A stretch of DNA of 44,206 nt from Merdiplasma sp905207905 (lineage in GTDB: Bacteria; Bacillota; Clostridia; Lachnospirales; Lachnospiraceae): contig CABRXX010000020.1 of the NCBI GenBank assembly GCA_902475025.1, positions 1 through 44,206 on the forward strand, given 5' to 3'. The notes beneath the pieces were generated by a model, which was given only the letters and a program-made list of their open reading frames with translations, was not told the DNA's origin and made no database searches. Below, piece by piece: positions 34,895 through 42,800 of the stretch. Position 1 is the first letter of the stretch. Every line of letters starts with the position of its first letter. The position numbers and the translations under genes are program-made.

Positions 34895-36424
34895 ATGGAG
34901 AAAAAATTACTTTTTAGCGCCAAAAATATAACAAAGACATTTTATGGCACGCAGGCACTGAAAGGGGTAGACCTGGAAGTACATGAAGGAGAGGTTGTCG
35001 GTCTTGTTGGCGAGAACGGTGCAGGAAAATCTACTCTGCTGAAAATTATTATTGGAGTACAGCCTCAGACTTCCGGAGAGATGTTCATGCAGGGGAAACC
35101 CTTTGCTCCGGCAGATCCTATGGCGGCAAACAAAGAGGGGATTGGAATGGTATTCCAGGAGCAGTCTTTGATTGTCAATCTTTCGGTAGGTCAGAATATA
35201 TTCTTTGGCCATGAAAAGGATTTTATGAAGCATGGCATAGTAAATTGGAAAAAGATGTATGAAGAGGCAGCGAAGGTTCTGGCTGAGGTAAATTGCGAGT
35301 ATATTAATCCCAGAAAAAAGGTGATTGATTTAAACTTTGCCACAAGGCAGATGGTAGAGATTGCAAAAGTGGTAAATATGACAAAGAGCGAACATGGCAA
35401 TCACAAATGTCTGATCCTTTTAGATGAGCCCACTTCTGTTCTGAATGAGGCGGAGGTTCAGAATCTGTTTCGGGAAGTGCGTAAGCTGACGGCCAAGGGG
35501 CATGCGGTGGTATTCGTATCCCATCATCTGGATGAGGTATTGGAGATTTCCGACCGGATTTACGTCTATAAAGACGGAGAGAACGCTGGAAACATGGACA
35601 TCAAGGATGCTACGGAAGCAAAGCTCTATGAAGCGATGGTAGGACACGGTACAACTACAGAGTATTATCATCTGGCAGAACAGAGAAAGCCGGAGGAGGA
35701 AGTGGTACTAGAGACAAAGGATTTGGGTGTTTCCGGCGTGTTTAAGCATTGTGATATCAAGCTGCATAAAGGGGAAATCCTGGGGATCTGCGGCGTGGTA
35801 GGTTCCGGCAAAGAGGAGATCTGTTCCGTGGTGTGCGGTGATGTGAAGCCTACTTCCGGAGAGATGTATGTGAAGGGGAAAAGGGCAAACTACAGCAGCC
35901 CGGCTCAGGCGCTGCAGGACGGTATTCTTATGATACCCATGGAGCGGCATGCGGAAGGAATTGTGCGCAATCTCTCTGTTGCAGAAAATATGGCGTTATC
36001 CAATGCTCCGCTGCTTTCTGAGCATGGCATTGTCCTTAAGAAAAAGGTGGATGAGCAGGCTGATAGATGGATTGAGAAGCTTCGAATCAAGACCAGCGGT
36101 AAGGATGCAGAGTTAATTTCTCTTTCCGGAGGAAATCAGCAAAAGGTGGTATTCGCCAGAGCCCTGGCATCTGAGGCAGATATTATTATTTTGAATCACC
36201 CGACCCGAGGTGTGGATGTGGGAGCCAAGGAAGAAATCTATGCGCTTACCCGTGAGGTGGTTGCCCAGGGCAAATCCGTGATTTTGCTGGGAGACACTCT
36301 GGATGAATGTATTGGCATGAGCAACCGTGTGATTGTCATGAAGGATGGCTTGATAACTGGTGAATTTCAGGCAGATGCAGACGAGAAGCCCAGTCAGGTC
36401 AGCTTAGTTACGTTAATGATGTAG
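34895..36424 (+). CDS. Ribose-type ABC transporter ATPase with degenerate second site
   Basis: This 509-residue RbsA-like protein has two nucleotide-binding domains. Domain 1 has Walker A GENGAGKS (39-46), signature LNFATRQMVEIAK and Walker B LILLDEPTS (Asp177, Glu178). Domain 2 has a weak Walker A (GVVGSGKEE), a perfect signature (LSGGNQQK), and a Walker B strand reading IILNHPTRGVDVG. There Asn434 and His435 replace the usual Asp-Glu. ATP hydrolysis is therefore expected at only one of the two composite sites. Start and length are normal for the family. It sits between the two permease genes. Confidence 0.94.
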   Translation: MEKKLLFSAKNITKTFYGTQALKGVDLEVHEGEVVGLVGENGAGKSTLLKIIIGVQPQTSGEMFMQGKPFAPADPMAANKEGIGMVFQEQSLIVNLSVGQNIFFGHEKDFMKHGIVNWKKMYEEAAKVLAEVNCEYINPRKKVIDLNFATRQMVEIAKVVNMTKSEHGNHKCLILLDEPTSVLNEAEVQNLFREVRKLTAKGHAVVFVSHHLDEVLEISDRIYVYKDGENAGNMDIKDATEAKLYEAMVGHGTTTEYYHLAEQRKPEEEVVLETKDLGVSGVFKHCDIKLHKGEILGICGVVGSGKEEICSVVCGDVKPTSGEMYVKGKRANYSSPAQALQDGILMIPMERHAEGIVRNLSVAENMALSNAPLLSEHGIVLKKKVDEQADRWIEKLRIKTSGKDAELISLSGGNQQKVVFARALASEADIIILNHPTRGVDVGAKEEIYALTREVVAQGKSVILLGDTLDECIGMSNRVIVMKDGLITGEFQADADEKPSQVSLVTLMM

Positions 36425-36436
36425 GAGGATAATCAT

Positions 36437-37438
36437 ATGGACAAGACAAATACAGTTTCAAAGGCAGGGGTTTGGAAGAAACGGCTGATGCAGAATTACA
36501 GCATTCTGGTAGTTATTTTGATGATCATAGTTTTTACCGTTTTAAATCCCAATTTTCTGAACGAATCAAACGTAGTAAATCTGTTAAGTGATTCTGCTCC
36601 GTTAATGGTGCTGGCAGCGGGCATGACGCCTATTTTGATCCTGGGTTCCATTGATCTTTCTTTGGGCTCCTGGTGTTCTGCGGCAAATGTTATGATTCTG
36701 GTAATGATGAAAAAGGTTTTTGAGATTACGGGAAATGCGTATGGATCCTTTTTCATTTCTCTGATTGTCACCCTGGCGGCCGGAACTTTGTCTGGAATTG
36801 TGCTGGGCGTGATTCATGTAAAACTGAAGGTTCCGTCATTTATTGCATCTTTGGCCTTTATGTCTGTGTGGAGTTCGGCGGCCCTGATTATCAGCAGCTC
36901 TTCCGTAAAACTTCCCAAGGCGCTGAAGGTGACGGCCGATTGGTATAAAATACAGATTGGCCCTGTCGGTCTTCCTCTGATTTTAGCGGTTTTGTTTATT
37001 CTTGGCTATCATTTCCTGCTGACAAGAACTGCTTTTGGAAGAAGTATTTTTGCCATTGGAGGAAATGAGCGGACGGCAAGAATCGCAGGGATTAAGGTGG
37101 ATCGCTATAAAATCACAGTGTTTGCCATTAATGGCTTTTGCGCTTCACTTGCAGCCATGTTCCTGATGGTAAAGGCGCGCAGCGCGGCTCCTACGGTGGG
37201 AGATGCTTTTACTCTGATGACGATTTCAGCAGTGGTGGCCGGAGGAACTTCTCTGGTAGGAGGCGCCGGAAGTCTGCTGAAGTCGATCGTAGGCGTGTTT
37301 ATTATTTCTATTATTAAGAACGGTATGAATATTGTAGGCGTAAATGCCTACTGGCAGAAAATTGTGTACGGCTTGATTATTCTGGTGGCAGTGGCAATTT
37401 CCATTGACCGTACTTCCAGAAGCCGGGTAGTGAAATAG
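36437..37438 (+). CDS. Ribose-type ABC transporter permease 2
   Basis: This 333-residue RbsC-like permease has about 8-10 membrane helices (YSILVVILMIIVFTVLNPNF, LMVLAAGMTPILILGSIDLS). It carries the same family landmarks as permease 1: GVIHVKLKVPSFIASLAFMS, FGRSIFAIGGNERTARIAGI and GGTSLVGGAGSLLKSIVGVF. The two permeases are clearly paralogues but not close copies. AGGAGGATAATC precedes the ATG, 12 bases after the ATPase gene. Confidence 0.93.
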   Translation: MDKTNTVSKAGVWKKRLMQNYSILVVILMIIVFTVLNPNFLNESNVVNLLSDSAPLMVLAAGMTPILILGSIDLSLGSWCSAANVMILVMMKKVFEITGNAYGSFFISLIVTLAAGTLSGIVLGVIHVKLKVPSFIASLAFMSVWSSAALIISSSSVKLPKALKVTADWYKIQIGPVGLPLILAVLFILGYHFLLTRTAFGRSIFAIGGNERTARIAGIKVDRYKITVFAINGFCASLAAMFLMVKARSAAPTVGDAFTLMTISAVVAGGTSLVGGAGSLLKSIVGVFIISIIKNGMNIVGVNAYWQKIVYGLIILVAVAISIDRTSRSRVVK

Positions 37439-37448
37439 GGAAGGAGAG

Positions 37449-38447
37449 ATGATGATGCAGACTTCAAAATTATTCATGAAACTTCCGGAGTATGTGTGTA
37501 CTCCGGACGGCTTGGAACCGGATGAAAACGGAGACCTGATATTAGCCTGTCCTAATTTTGCAGATTTGTCTATGCCAAGCTGTATCTGCCGGATCGATAA
37601 GGACAGAAATATTCGTAAGTGGTTTGATGTGCCCTTAAATCCCGTTACCAAGGAGGCCAGGGCTATGGGAATCGCCTTTGGGCCTGACCGGGATCTCTAT
37701 ATTGTGGATAATCAGGGATGGCTGGAAGATCGGGAAGATCTGCAGTTTCAGGGGAGAATTATCCGTGTGCGTATGAATGGAGACGAAATTGTTAAGGTAA
37801 CTACCGTTGCAGACGGCATGGAGCATCCGAACGGCATTCGGATTAAAGGAGAGTATATGTATGTTACTCAGAGCTGTCTGAAGAAGGTTCCCGGGCCGGA
37901 TGGAAAACTGGTAAGCTGCGTCTATCGTTTCCGTTTAGATGATGAGAACATCCACATCACGAATACGCTGGAGGATCAGAACATTGTGGCTACCTTTGTG
38001 ACGAAAAATCCCAAATGTCAGTATGGGGTAGACGGAATTGTTTTTGGCAGGGACGGCAATCTGTATATCGGCAATTTTGGCGACGGAGAGATTTACAAAC
38101 TTACGCTGAACGAGAAGGGGGATGTGGTTTCCAACGAGCCATGGACCAGAGATCCTTCTCAGTTAAAGAGTACAGATGGGATGACTCTGGATCCATATGG
38201 AAATATTTATATTGCTGATTTCAGCGCCAATGCCATTGGCAGAGTAGATCCGGAAGGGAATGTAAAGCGGATTGCGGTAAGTCCCGATACAGATGGCCTG
38301 CATGGAGAACTGGATCAGCCGGGAGAACCCTGCGTATGGGGAGATAAGCTGATTATATCCTGTTTTGATTTGGTTACGGATGATGACAAGGTAAATACTG
38401 CCCACGAAATGCCGGCGACTTTATGTATGCTGGAGATAGAACCGTAA
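37449..38447 (+). CDS. SMP-30/gluconolactonase-family protein
   Basis: This 332-residue protein has the six-bladed propeller pattern of SMP-30/gluconolactonase/LRE enzymes. Blade motifs include DGLEPDENGDLILAC, MGIAFGPDRDLYIVDNQG, MEHPNGIRIKGEYMYVTQS, YGVDGIVFGRDGNLYIGNFG and STDGMTLDPYGNIYIADFSA. Such enzymes open aldonolactones using a divalent metal. There is no signal peptide, so it is cytoplasmic. It starts 10 bases after permease 2 with AAGGAGAG upstream. It probably acts on the imported sugar after oxidation to a lactone. Confidence 0.87.
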   Translation: MMMQTSKLFMKLPEYVCTPDGLEPDENGDLILACPNFADLSMPSCICRIDKDRNIRKWFDVPLNPVTKEARAMGIAFGPDRDLYIVDNQGWLEDREDLQFQGRIIRVRMNGDEIVKVTTVADGMEHPNGIRIKGEYMYVTQSCLKKVPGPDGKLVSCVYRFRLDDENIHITNTLEDQNIVATFVTKNPKCQYGVDGIVFGRDGNLYIGNFGDGEIYKLTLNEKGDVVSNEPWTRDPSQLKSTDGMTLDPYGNIYIADFSANAIGRVDPEGNVKRIAVSPDTDGLHGELDQPGEPCVWGDKLIISCFDLVTDDDKVNTAHEMPATLCMLEIEP

Positions 38448-38743
38448 AGAGTCAACCAGCGTGTATTAACAAGGTGGCGTTTTCGGGCATTGTTCATGCT
38501 TTGATGGAGTTGGTTCTTTCGAAGCGTTTTGCGGTAGACCCTGCTGGCGTACTGTGTACCCCGTCATTGTGGATCACAGCGTTTTCCAGAAGAGGATAAT
38601 GGAATTATCAGATCCGATAAGCGAATGATGGACTGTCTATTGTAGAATGTCAGGCAAAATTCTGAGAAAATCGCAATACTTTAGTCTTAGGTCTATTCCA
38701 ATAGATTTTGTATTGGAATTAATTTATAAAATACTAAAAATAA
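38448..38743. other. Intergenic stretch after the SMP-30 gene, no gene seen
   Basis: This is the first part of a 553-base gap. No open frame with a ribosome site, no RNA gene and no clear repeat was found. The second half becomes A/T-rich. A transcript from the ABC cluster may run through here to the hairpin at 38744. Confidence 0.45.
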
Positions 38744-38792
38744 AAAACGGATTGGTAGGAGCTGGAAGCGGGCAGTTTTTACCATCCGTTTT
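38744..38792 (+). terminator. Hairpin terminating the ribose-type ABC cluster
   Basis: AAAACGGATTGGTA (38744-38757) pairs with TACCATCCGTTTT (38780-38792) with one bulged T. An A-run precedes it and Ts close the right arm, so it could work in both directions. Confidence 0.65.
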
Positions 38793-38927
38793 AAGTTATT
38801 GTGGTATAAAAAATTCATAAAACATGAAACAAGATATGTATCAGATCTTATGCAAAATCCTAATCTTTTGATTGATTTGAAATTTTAAATTCCAGTTCAT
38901 AGTCTGGGAATTCTTTTTTGTATTCTA

Positions 38928-38956
38928 TTGACACAAATTAAAAATAAAGTTATAAT
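38928..38956 (+). promoter_or_regulatory. Consensus sigma-A promoter of the AroE-like gene
   Basis: TTGACA (38928-38933) and TATAAT (38951-38956) are exact consensus hexamers with a 17-base spacer, 44 bases before the start codon. It separates the enzyme genes from the transporter unit. Confidence 0.88.
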
Positions 38957-39000
38957 ATACCTATGTTACTACAAAGGAAAGGAAACAGAGAGGAGAAAAA

Positions 39001-39933
39001 ATGGCAAATTATGAAAAGGCAACACAGCCGACATTTTATTTTATCGGAGTAACCACTGGAAGTTCTTCTATTATGAAGGTATTCCCTAGATGGGCCAAGG
39101 CGCTGGGACTGAAAGACGCAGTGATTAAGGGCATGGATTTTAAGCCGCATTCACCGGCAGAGGAATACAGAGAAGCAGTGGAGTTTATCAAAAATGATCC
39201 CCTGTCTTTGGGAGCGCTGGTGACCACTCATAAGATTGATCTGTATAACAGCTGTAAGGATCTTTTTGAGTACGTTGACCCCTTTGCAAAACAGTTGAGT
39301 GAAGTTTCTTCTATTTCTAAAAGGGACGGAATGCTCTGCGCTCACGCAAAGGATCCTATTTCCAGCGGACTGGCGTTGGAAGCTTTTGTGCCGGAAAATT
39401 ACTGGAAGGAGTATGACGGAGATGTGCTGATTATGGGAGCGGGCGGAAGCGCTCTGGCAATGTCTGTATATCTGACCCAGGAAAAATTTGGAGACAATGT
39501 TCCCTCAAAGATCATTATTGCCAACAGAAGTCAGCCAAGACTGGATGAGGCAAAACGCATTTTGGAGGGCTTAAATCCAAAAACCAAGTTTGAGTTTGTA
39601 TTGTGCCCCACTCCGGCAGACAATGATAAACAGCTGGCAGCTTTAAAGCCGCATTCGCTTGTGGTAAACGCCACCGGCCTTGGAAAGGATGGCCCGGGAA
39701 GTCCTCTGACCGATGACTGCCGATTCCCTCAGGACAGCCTGGTGTGGGAGTTGAATTATCGGGGAGAGCGTCTGTTTATGCATCAGGCAGAAGCGCAGAT
39801 TCAGAGTGCCAACCTTCATGTGGAGGACGGCTGGATCTACTTCATTCATGGCTGGACGCAGGTGATTGCAGAAGTATTCCATACACCGATCGAAGGAGAA
39901 ATGCTGGAGGAGTTAAGCCGGATTGCAAAGTAA
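39001..39933 (+). CDS. Divergent shikimate-dehydrogenase-like oxidoreductase
   Basis: This 310-residue protein has the AroE fold and landmarks. They are a Ser-rich substrate loop (TTGSSSIMK, Ser21-23), catalytic Lys78 (ALVTTHK, in place of NVTxPxK), Asp118 (AKDPISSG, in place of NTDGxG), a dinucleotide loop (MGAGGSALA, 145-152), a NADP-type NRS motif (IIANRSQPRLDEA) and VNATGLGKDGPGSP. The substrate-contact segments are altered, and the protein is about 30 residues longer than housekeeping AroE. It is therefore more likely to oxidise a cyclitol or sugar than to make shikimate. Its context with lactonases and a sugar isomerase supports that. It has its own strong promoter and GAGAGGAG ribosome site. 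Confidence 0.85.
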   Translation: MANYEKATQPTFYFIGVTTGSSSIMKVFPRWAKALGLKDAVIKGMDFKPHSPAEEYREAVEFIKNDPLSLGALVTTHKIDLYNSCKDLFEYVDPFAKQLSEVSSISKRDGMLCAHAKDPISSGLALEAFVPENYWKEYDGDVLIMGAGGSALAMSVYLTQEKFGDNVPSKIIIANRSQPRLDEAKRILEGLNPKTKFEFVLCPTPADNDKQLAALKPHSLVVNATGLGKDGPGSPLTDDCRFPQDSLVWELNYRGERLFMHQAEAQIQSANLHVEDGWIYFIHGWTQVIAEVFHTPIEGEMLEELSRIAK

Positions 39934-40029
39934 GATGGCAGAATTGTGGAGCGTGAATCATAAAATCTCATTCGTCAAGCAGCTTTTGACAATTTAATCA
40001 AAACAGAAAGTAAGAAAAAGGAGAAGAAT

Positions 40030-40608
40030 ATGAACAATTTTAATTGGGATTCCAGTTTTTTGGTTGATTTTGATATTAAGACAGGTTTTTCCAAGACGGC
40101 AGAAACTACGAAACGTTATCTCTCTCAGATGAAGAATATGTTCTGCGACACAGAGGCGGCGGAGGAGCTGTTAAAAAACGGAGATCCTTTGGTATACGAA
40201 TTTCATGAGCTGGGCTGTCCGGAGCGGGCAGGAGATCTGGCTTTTGGAACAACCATTCTTTATCCTGGAAAAGTGGGAAATGAGTATTATATGACTAAGG
40301 GGCATTTCCATACCATTCTTGAGACGGCAGAAGTCTACTGGACCATGTCAGGCCAGGGCTATATGGTGATGGAAAATCCGGAGGGAGATACGATTGAGAA
40401 ACCTCTTGCACCCGGCGAGGCAGTTTATGTGCCAAGATCCTATGCTCACAGAACAGTGAATACCGGTACGGAGCCGCTGGTGCTGTTCTATGTATTCCAG
40501 GCAGATGCAGGTCATGATTATGGAACGATTGAAACCAAGGGCTACCATAAGCTGATCGTGGAGAAGGATGGCAAGCCCACAGTGGCAGATAATCCAAAAT
40601 GGAAGTAA
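40030..40608 (+). CDS. Cupin-type phosphoglucose isomerase family protein
   Basis: This 192-residue cupin matches the archaeal-type glucose-6-phosphate isomerase family. The metal ligands align with those known in the Pyrococcus furiosus enzyme: His92 and His94 (TKGHFHTILETAEVYW), Glu101 and His140 (RSYAHRTVNTG). The spacing is the same as in the archaeal enzyme. It would interconvert an aldose and a ketose, possibly phosphorylated. AAAAAGGAGAAG precedes the ATG. It follows the AroE-like gene by 96 bases and is followed by a hairpin. The bacterium presumably has a normal PGI too, so a dedicated role in this pathway is likely. Confidence 0.88.
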   Translation: MNNFNWDSSFLVDFDIKTGFSKTAETTKRYLSQMKNMFCDTEAAEELLKNGDPLVYEFHELGCPERAGDLAFGTTILYPGKVGNEYYMTKGHFHTILETAEVYWTMSGQGYMVMENPEGDTIEKPLAPGEAVYVPRSYAHRTVNTGTEPLVLFYVFQADAGHDYGTIETKGYHKLIVEKDGKPTVADNPKWK

Positions 40609-40625
40609 TGATACAGGTTTAAAAA

Positions 40626-40680
40626 CAGGGGCTGTTGCGTAAAGGTCTGAAATGAGATTTTGCAGCAGCCCTGCGTTTGT
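40626..40680 (+). terminator. Imperfect hairpin between isomerase and lactonase genes
   Basis: CAGGGGCTGTTGCGTAAA (40626-40643) pairs imperfectly with TTTTGCAGCAGCCCTG (40658-40673). GCGTTTGTTTA follows. It resembles the hairpin at 25769 in sequence (GCTGT.GC stem). Partial termination is likely. Confidence 0.6.
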
Positions 40681-40708
40681 TTATAAAGAATGAGGACAGG
40701 AGTGCAGA

Positions 40709-41671
40709 ATGAGAGACAGGAACAAGATCGTAACTGTAACCGGAGCTATGGATCCGGATCCTTCTTTATACTTCCAGTGCCATGAGCATTTGCTTTTGGC
40801 AAAAGGCCAGTCCTTTTTGGTGGATCCGGCTCTGTGCCTGGATGATCTGGAAAAGAGTAAAGAAGAAGCTTTAAAATATGCAAAAAAGGGCGGCTCCGGT
40901 TTGGTGGATGCCCAGCCTGTGGGCTGTGGCCGTATGGCAGAGGGACTGGAACAGATTTCAAGATTTGCAGGCATTCGCATAGTGGCTTCTACAGGATTTC
41001 ACAAGATGGCATTTTATCCGGAGAAACACTGGATTTTTTCAGAGAGTGAGGATTGGCTTACGGATCTGTTTATCCGGGAACTGACAGAAGGAATGTATGA
41101 AGATGGAGACGAAGACCGGCCGATGAAGCAGACGTCCATTCGGGCGGGCCAGATTAAGACGGCCATGGAGCATGCAAAGATGGATGACCAGTATAGGAAG
41201 TTGTTTGGAGCTGCAGCTGCAGCGGCCAAGGAGACAGGAGCGCCTATTATGGTTCATGTGGAGAATGGACATCAGCCTATGGAATATTTTGAATTTCTGA
41301 TGAAACAAGGCATCCCGGCAGAGCAGATGATTTTTTGTCATCTGGATCGGGCCTGTCAGGATCTGTCTGTTCACAAAGAGCTTGCCAGAGCGGGAGCCTA
41401 TCTGGAATACGATACTATTGCCAGGTTTAAGTATCACAGTGATGAGGAGGAACTGAAGATTTTTGATGCGCTGATTCAGGATGGTCAGGAGGATCGTCTC
41501 TTATTTTCCCTGGATACCACCAGAAAACGGTTGAGCGCTTACGGAGGAGCTACCGGACTGACCTATATTTTAGAGACCTTTCTGGCTAAGATGCGCAGTG
41601 CCGGAATCTCTCAGGAAACGATCGATAAGATTTCCCGAAAGAATCCAGCAGCTGCGCTGTGCTGGAAGTAA
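40709..41671 (+). CDS. Phosphotriesterase-family metal-dependent hydrolase, probable lactonase
   Basis: This 320-residue amidohydrolase-superfamily enzyme has all binuclear-site ligands of the PTE family: His25-x-His27 (QCHEHLLL), Lys150 (AGQIKTAM, the residue normally carboxylated), His183 (IMVHVENG), His211 (FCHLDRA) and Asp269 (LFSLDTT). Relatives include sugar-lactone and phosphosugar-lactone hydrolases. No signal peptide is present. It starts 101 bases after the isomerase gene and ends the enzyme cluster. With the SMP-30 protein there are two candidate lactonases in one region. Confidence 0.9.
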   Translation: MRDRNKIVTVTGAMDPDPSLYFQCHEHLLLAKGQSFLVDPALCLDDLEKSKEEALKYAKKGGSGLVDAQPVGCGRMAEGLEQISRFAGIRIVASTGFHKMAFYPEKHWIFSESEDWLTDLFIRELTEGMYEDGDEDRPMKQTSIRAGQIKTAMEHAKMDDQYRKLFGAAAAAAKETGAPIMVHVENGHQPMEYFEFLMKQGIPAEQMIFCHLDRACQDLSVHKELARAGAYLEYDTIARFKYHSDEEELKIFDALIQDGQEDRLLFSLDTTRKRLSAYGGATGLTYILETFLAKMRSAGISQETIDKISRKNPAAALCWK

Positions 41672-41675
41672 TGGC

Positions 41676-41704
41676 AAAGAGGAGTACATCTCCTCTTTCT
41701 TCTT
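41676..41704 (+). terminator. Intrinsic terminator after the PTE-family gene
   Basis: AAAGAGGAG (41676-41684) and CTCCTCTTT (41690-41698) form a perfect stem with a TACAT loop. CTTCTT follows. Its end overlaps the -35 of the next promoter. Confidence 0.8.
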
Positions 41705-41731
41705 GACAAATAGATATCAAAATGATATCAT
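41703..41731 (+). promoter_or_regulatory. Promoter with embedded GATATC palindromic operator
   Basis: TTGACA (41703-41708) and TATCAT (41726-41731) have a 17-base spacer. GATATC occurs at 41713-41718 and 41724-41729, one helical turn (11 bases) apart. The whole forms the palindrome GATATC-N5-GATATC over the spacer and -10. A bound repressor would block RNA polymerase. The ribbon-helix-helix protein two genes on is the obvious candidate. Confidence 0.7.
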
Positions 41732-41761
41732 AAAAGCATCAAGAAGAAGGAGGGATTTCCT

Positions 41762-42799
41762 ATGAGTGAAAAAGTACTAAATAATAAGAAAAACGGGATG
41801 GCTATGCTGATTTTGTTTTTGCTTCTGTATGCTGCCGCGATTCTGGGTTGTGTGGGTGCCAGTGTATCGTTGGCAAATCAGGGAGTAAGCGTGCCGGCAG
41901 TGATCCTGTTGGTGGTGGCTATTGTCTGGCTGGCGGTGGGCTGGATTCCTTTTTGCGGCCTCCATGTATTAAAACCTCAGGAAGCTTTGGTGCTGACACT
42001 GTTTGGAGAGTATGTGGGAACTCTTAAGGGAGAGGGGTTCTATTTTGTGAATCCTTTCTGCGGCAGTGTGAATCCGGCGGCCAAGACACGCCTGAATCAA
42101 AGCGGAGATGTGGATGGAGGCATTCACAAAGCTCTTAATATAGGAACCGGAGTTGAAGGTATCAGTGTGGGTACGCCTGGGATGGGAAATAAGATCTCTT
42201 TAAAAATCATGACCTTAAATAACAATCGTCAGAAAATCAATGATTGTCTGGGAAATCCGGTGGAGATCGGAATCGCTGTGATGTGGCGGGTGGTGGATAC
42301 TGCCAAGGCCGTGTTTCAGGTAGATAACTATAAGGAATATCTTTCGCTGCAGTGTGACAGCGCTTTGAGGAACATTGTGCGGATCTATCCTTATGATGTG
42401 GCCCCCAATGTGGATACCACAGGAGACGGCGTGGCGGATGAAGGAAGCCTGCGGGGATCCAGTGAGATTGTGGCCTCCAGAATCCGGGACGAAATTCAGA
42501 GTAAAGTGTCAGAGGCTGGACTGGAGATTATCGAGGCCCGGATCACCTATCTGGCGTATGCACCGGAGATCGCGGCAGTGATGCTGCAAAGGCAGCAGGC
42601 GTCTGCCATTATAGATGCCCGTAAGATGATCGTGGATGGGGCTGTGGGTATGGTAGAACTGGCATTGGAGCGTCTGAATGAAAATCAGGTGGTGGAATTG
42701 GATGAGGAGCGGAAAGCGGCAATGGTTTCCAATCTTCTGGTGGTGCTTTGCGGCAATCACGATGCCCAGCCCATTGTAAATTCCGGAAGTCTGTATTGA
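41762..42799 (+). CDS. SPFH/band-7 domain membrane protein
   Basis: This 345-residue protein has two N-terminal membrane helices (AMLILFLLLYAAAILGCVGA and VPAVILLVVAIVWLAVGWI). A band-7/SPFH domain follows (VLKPQEALVLTLFGEYVGTL, GFYFVNPF, NPVEIGIAVMWRVVDTAKA, YKEYLSLQCDSALRNIV). A C-terminal helix rich in Ala/Glu/Arg comes last (IEARITYLAYAPEIAAVMLQ). SPFH proteins form large membrane scaffolds and are linked to membrane stress responses. The gene is followed two bases later by a DNA-binding protein gene and has an operator in its promoter, so it is probably autoregulated. AGGAGGGATTTCC precedes the ATG. Confidence 0.93.
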   Translation: MSEKVLNNKKNGMAMLILFLLLYAAAILGCVGASVSLANQGVSVPAVILLVVAIVWLAVGWIPFCGLHVLKPQEALVLTLFGEYVGTLKGEGFYFVNPFCGSVNPAAKTRLNQSGDVDGGIHKALNIGTGVEGISVGTPGMGNKISLKIMTLNNNRQKINDCLGNPVEIGIAVMWRVVDTAKAVFQVDNYKEYLSLQCDSALRNIVRIYPYDVAPNVDTTGDGVADEGSLRGSSEIVASRIRDEIQSKVSEAGLEIIEARITYLAYAPEIAAVMLQRQQASAIIDARKMIVDGAVGMVELALERLNENQVVELDEERKAAMVSNLLVVLCGNHDAQPIVNSGSLY

Positions 42800-42800
42800 T

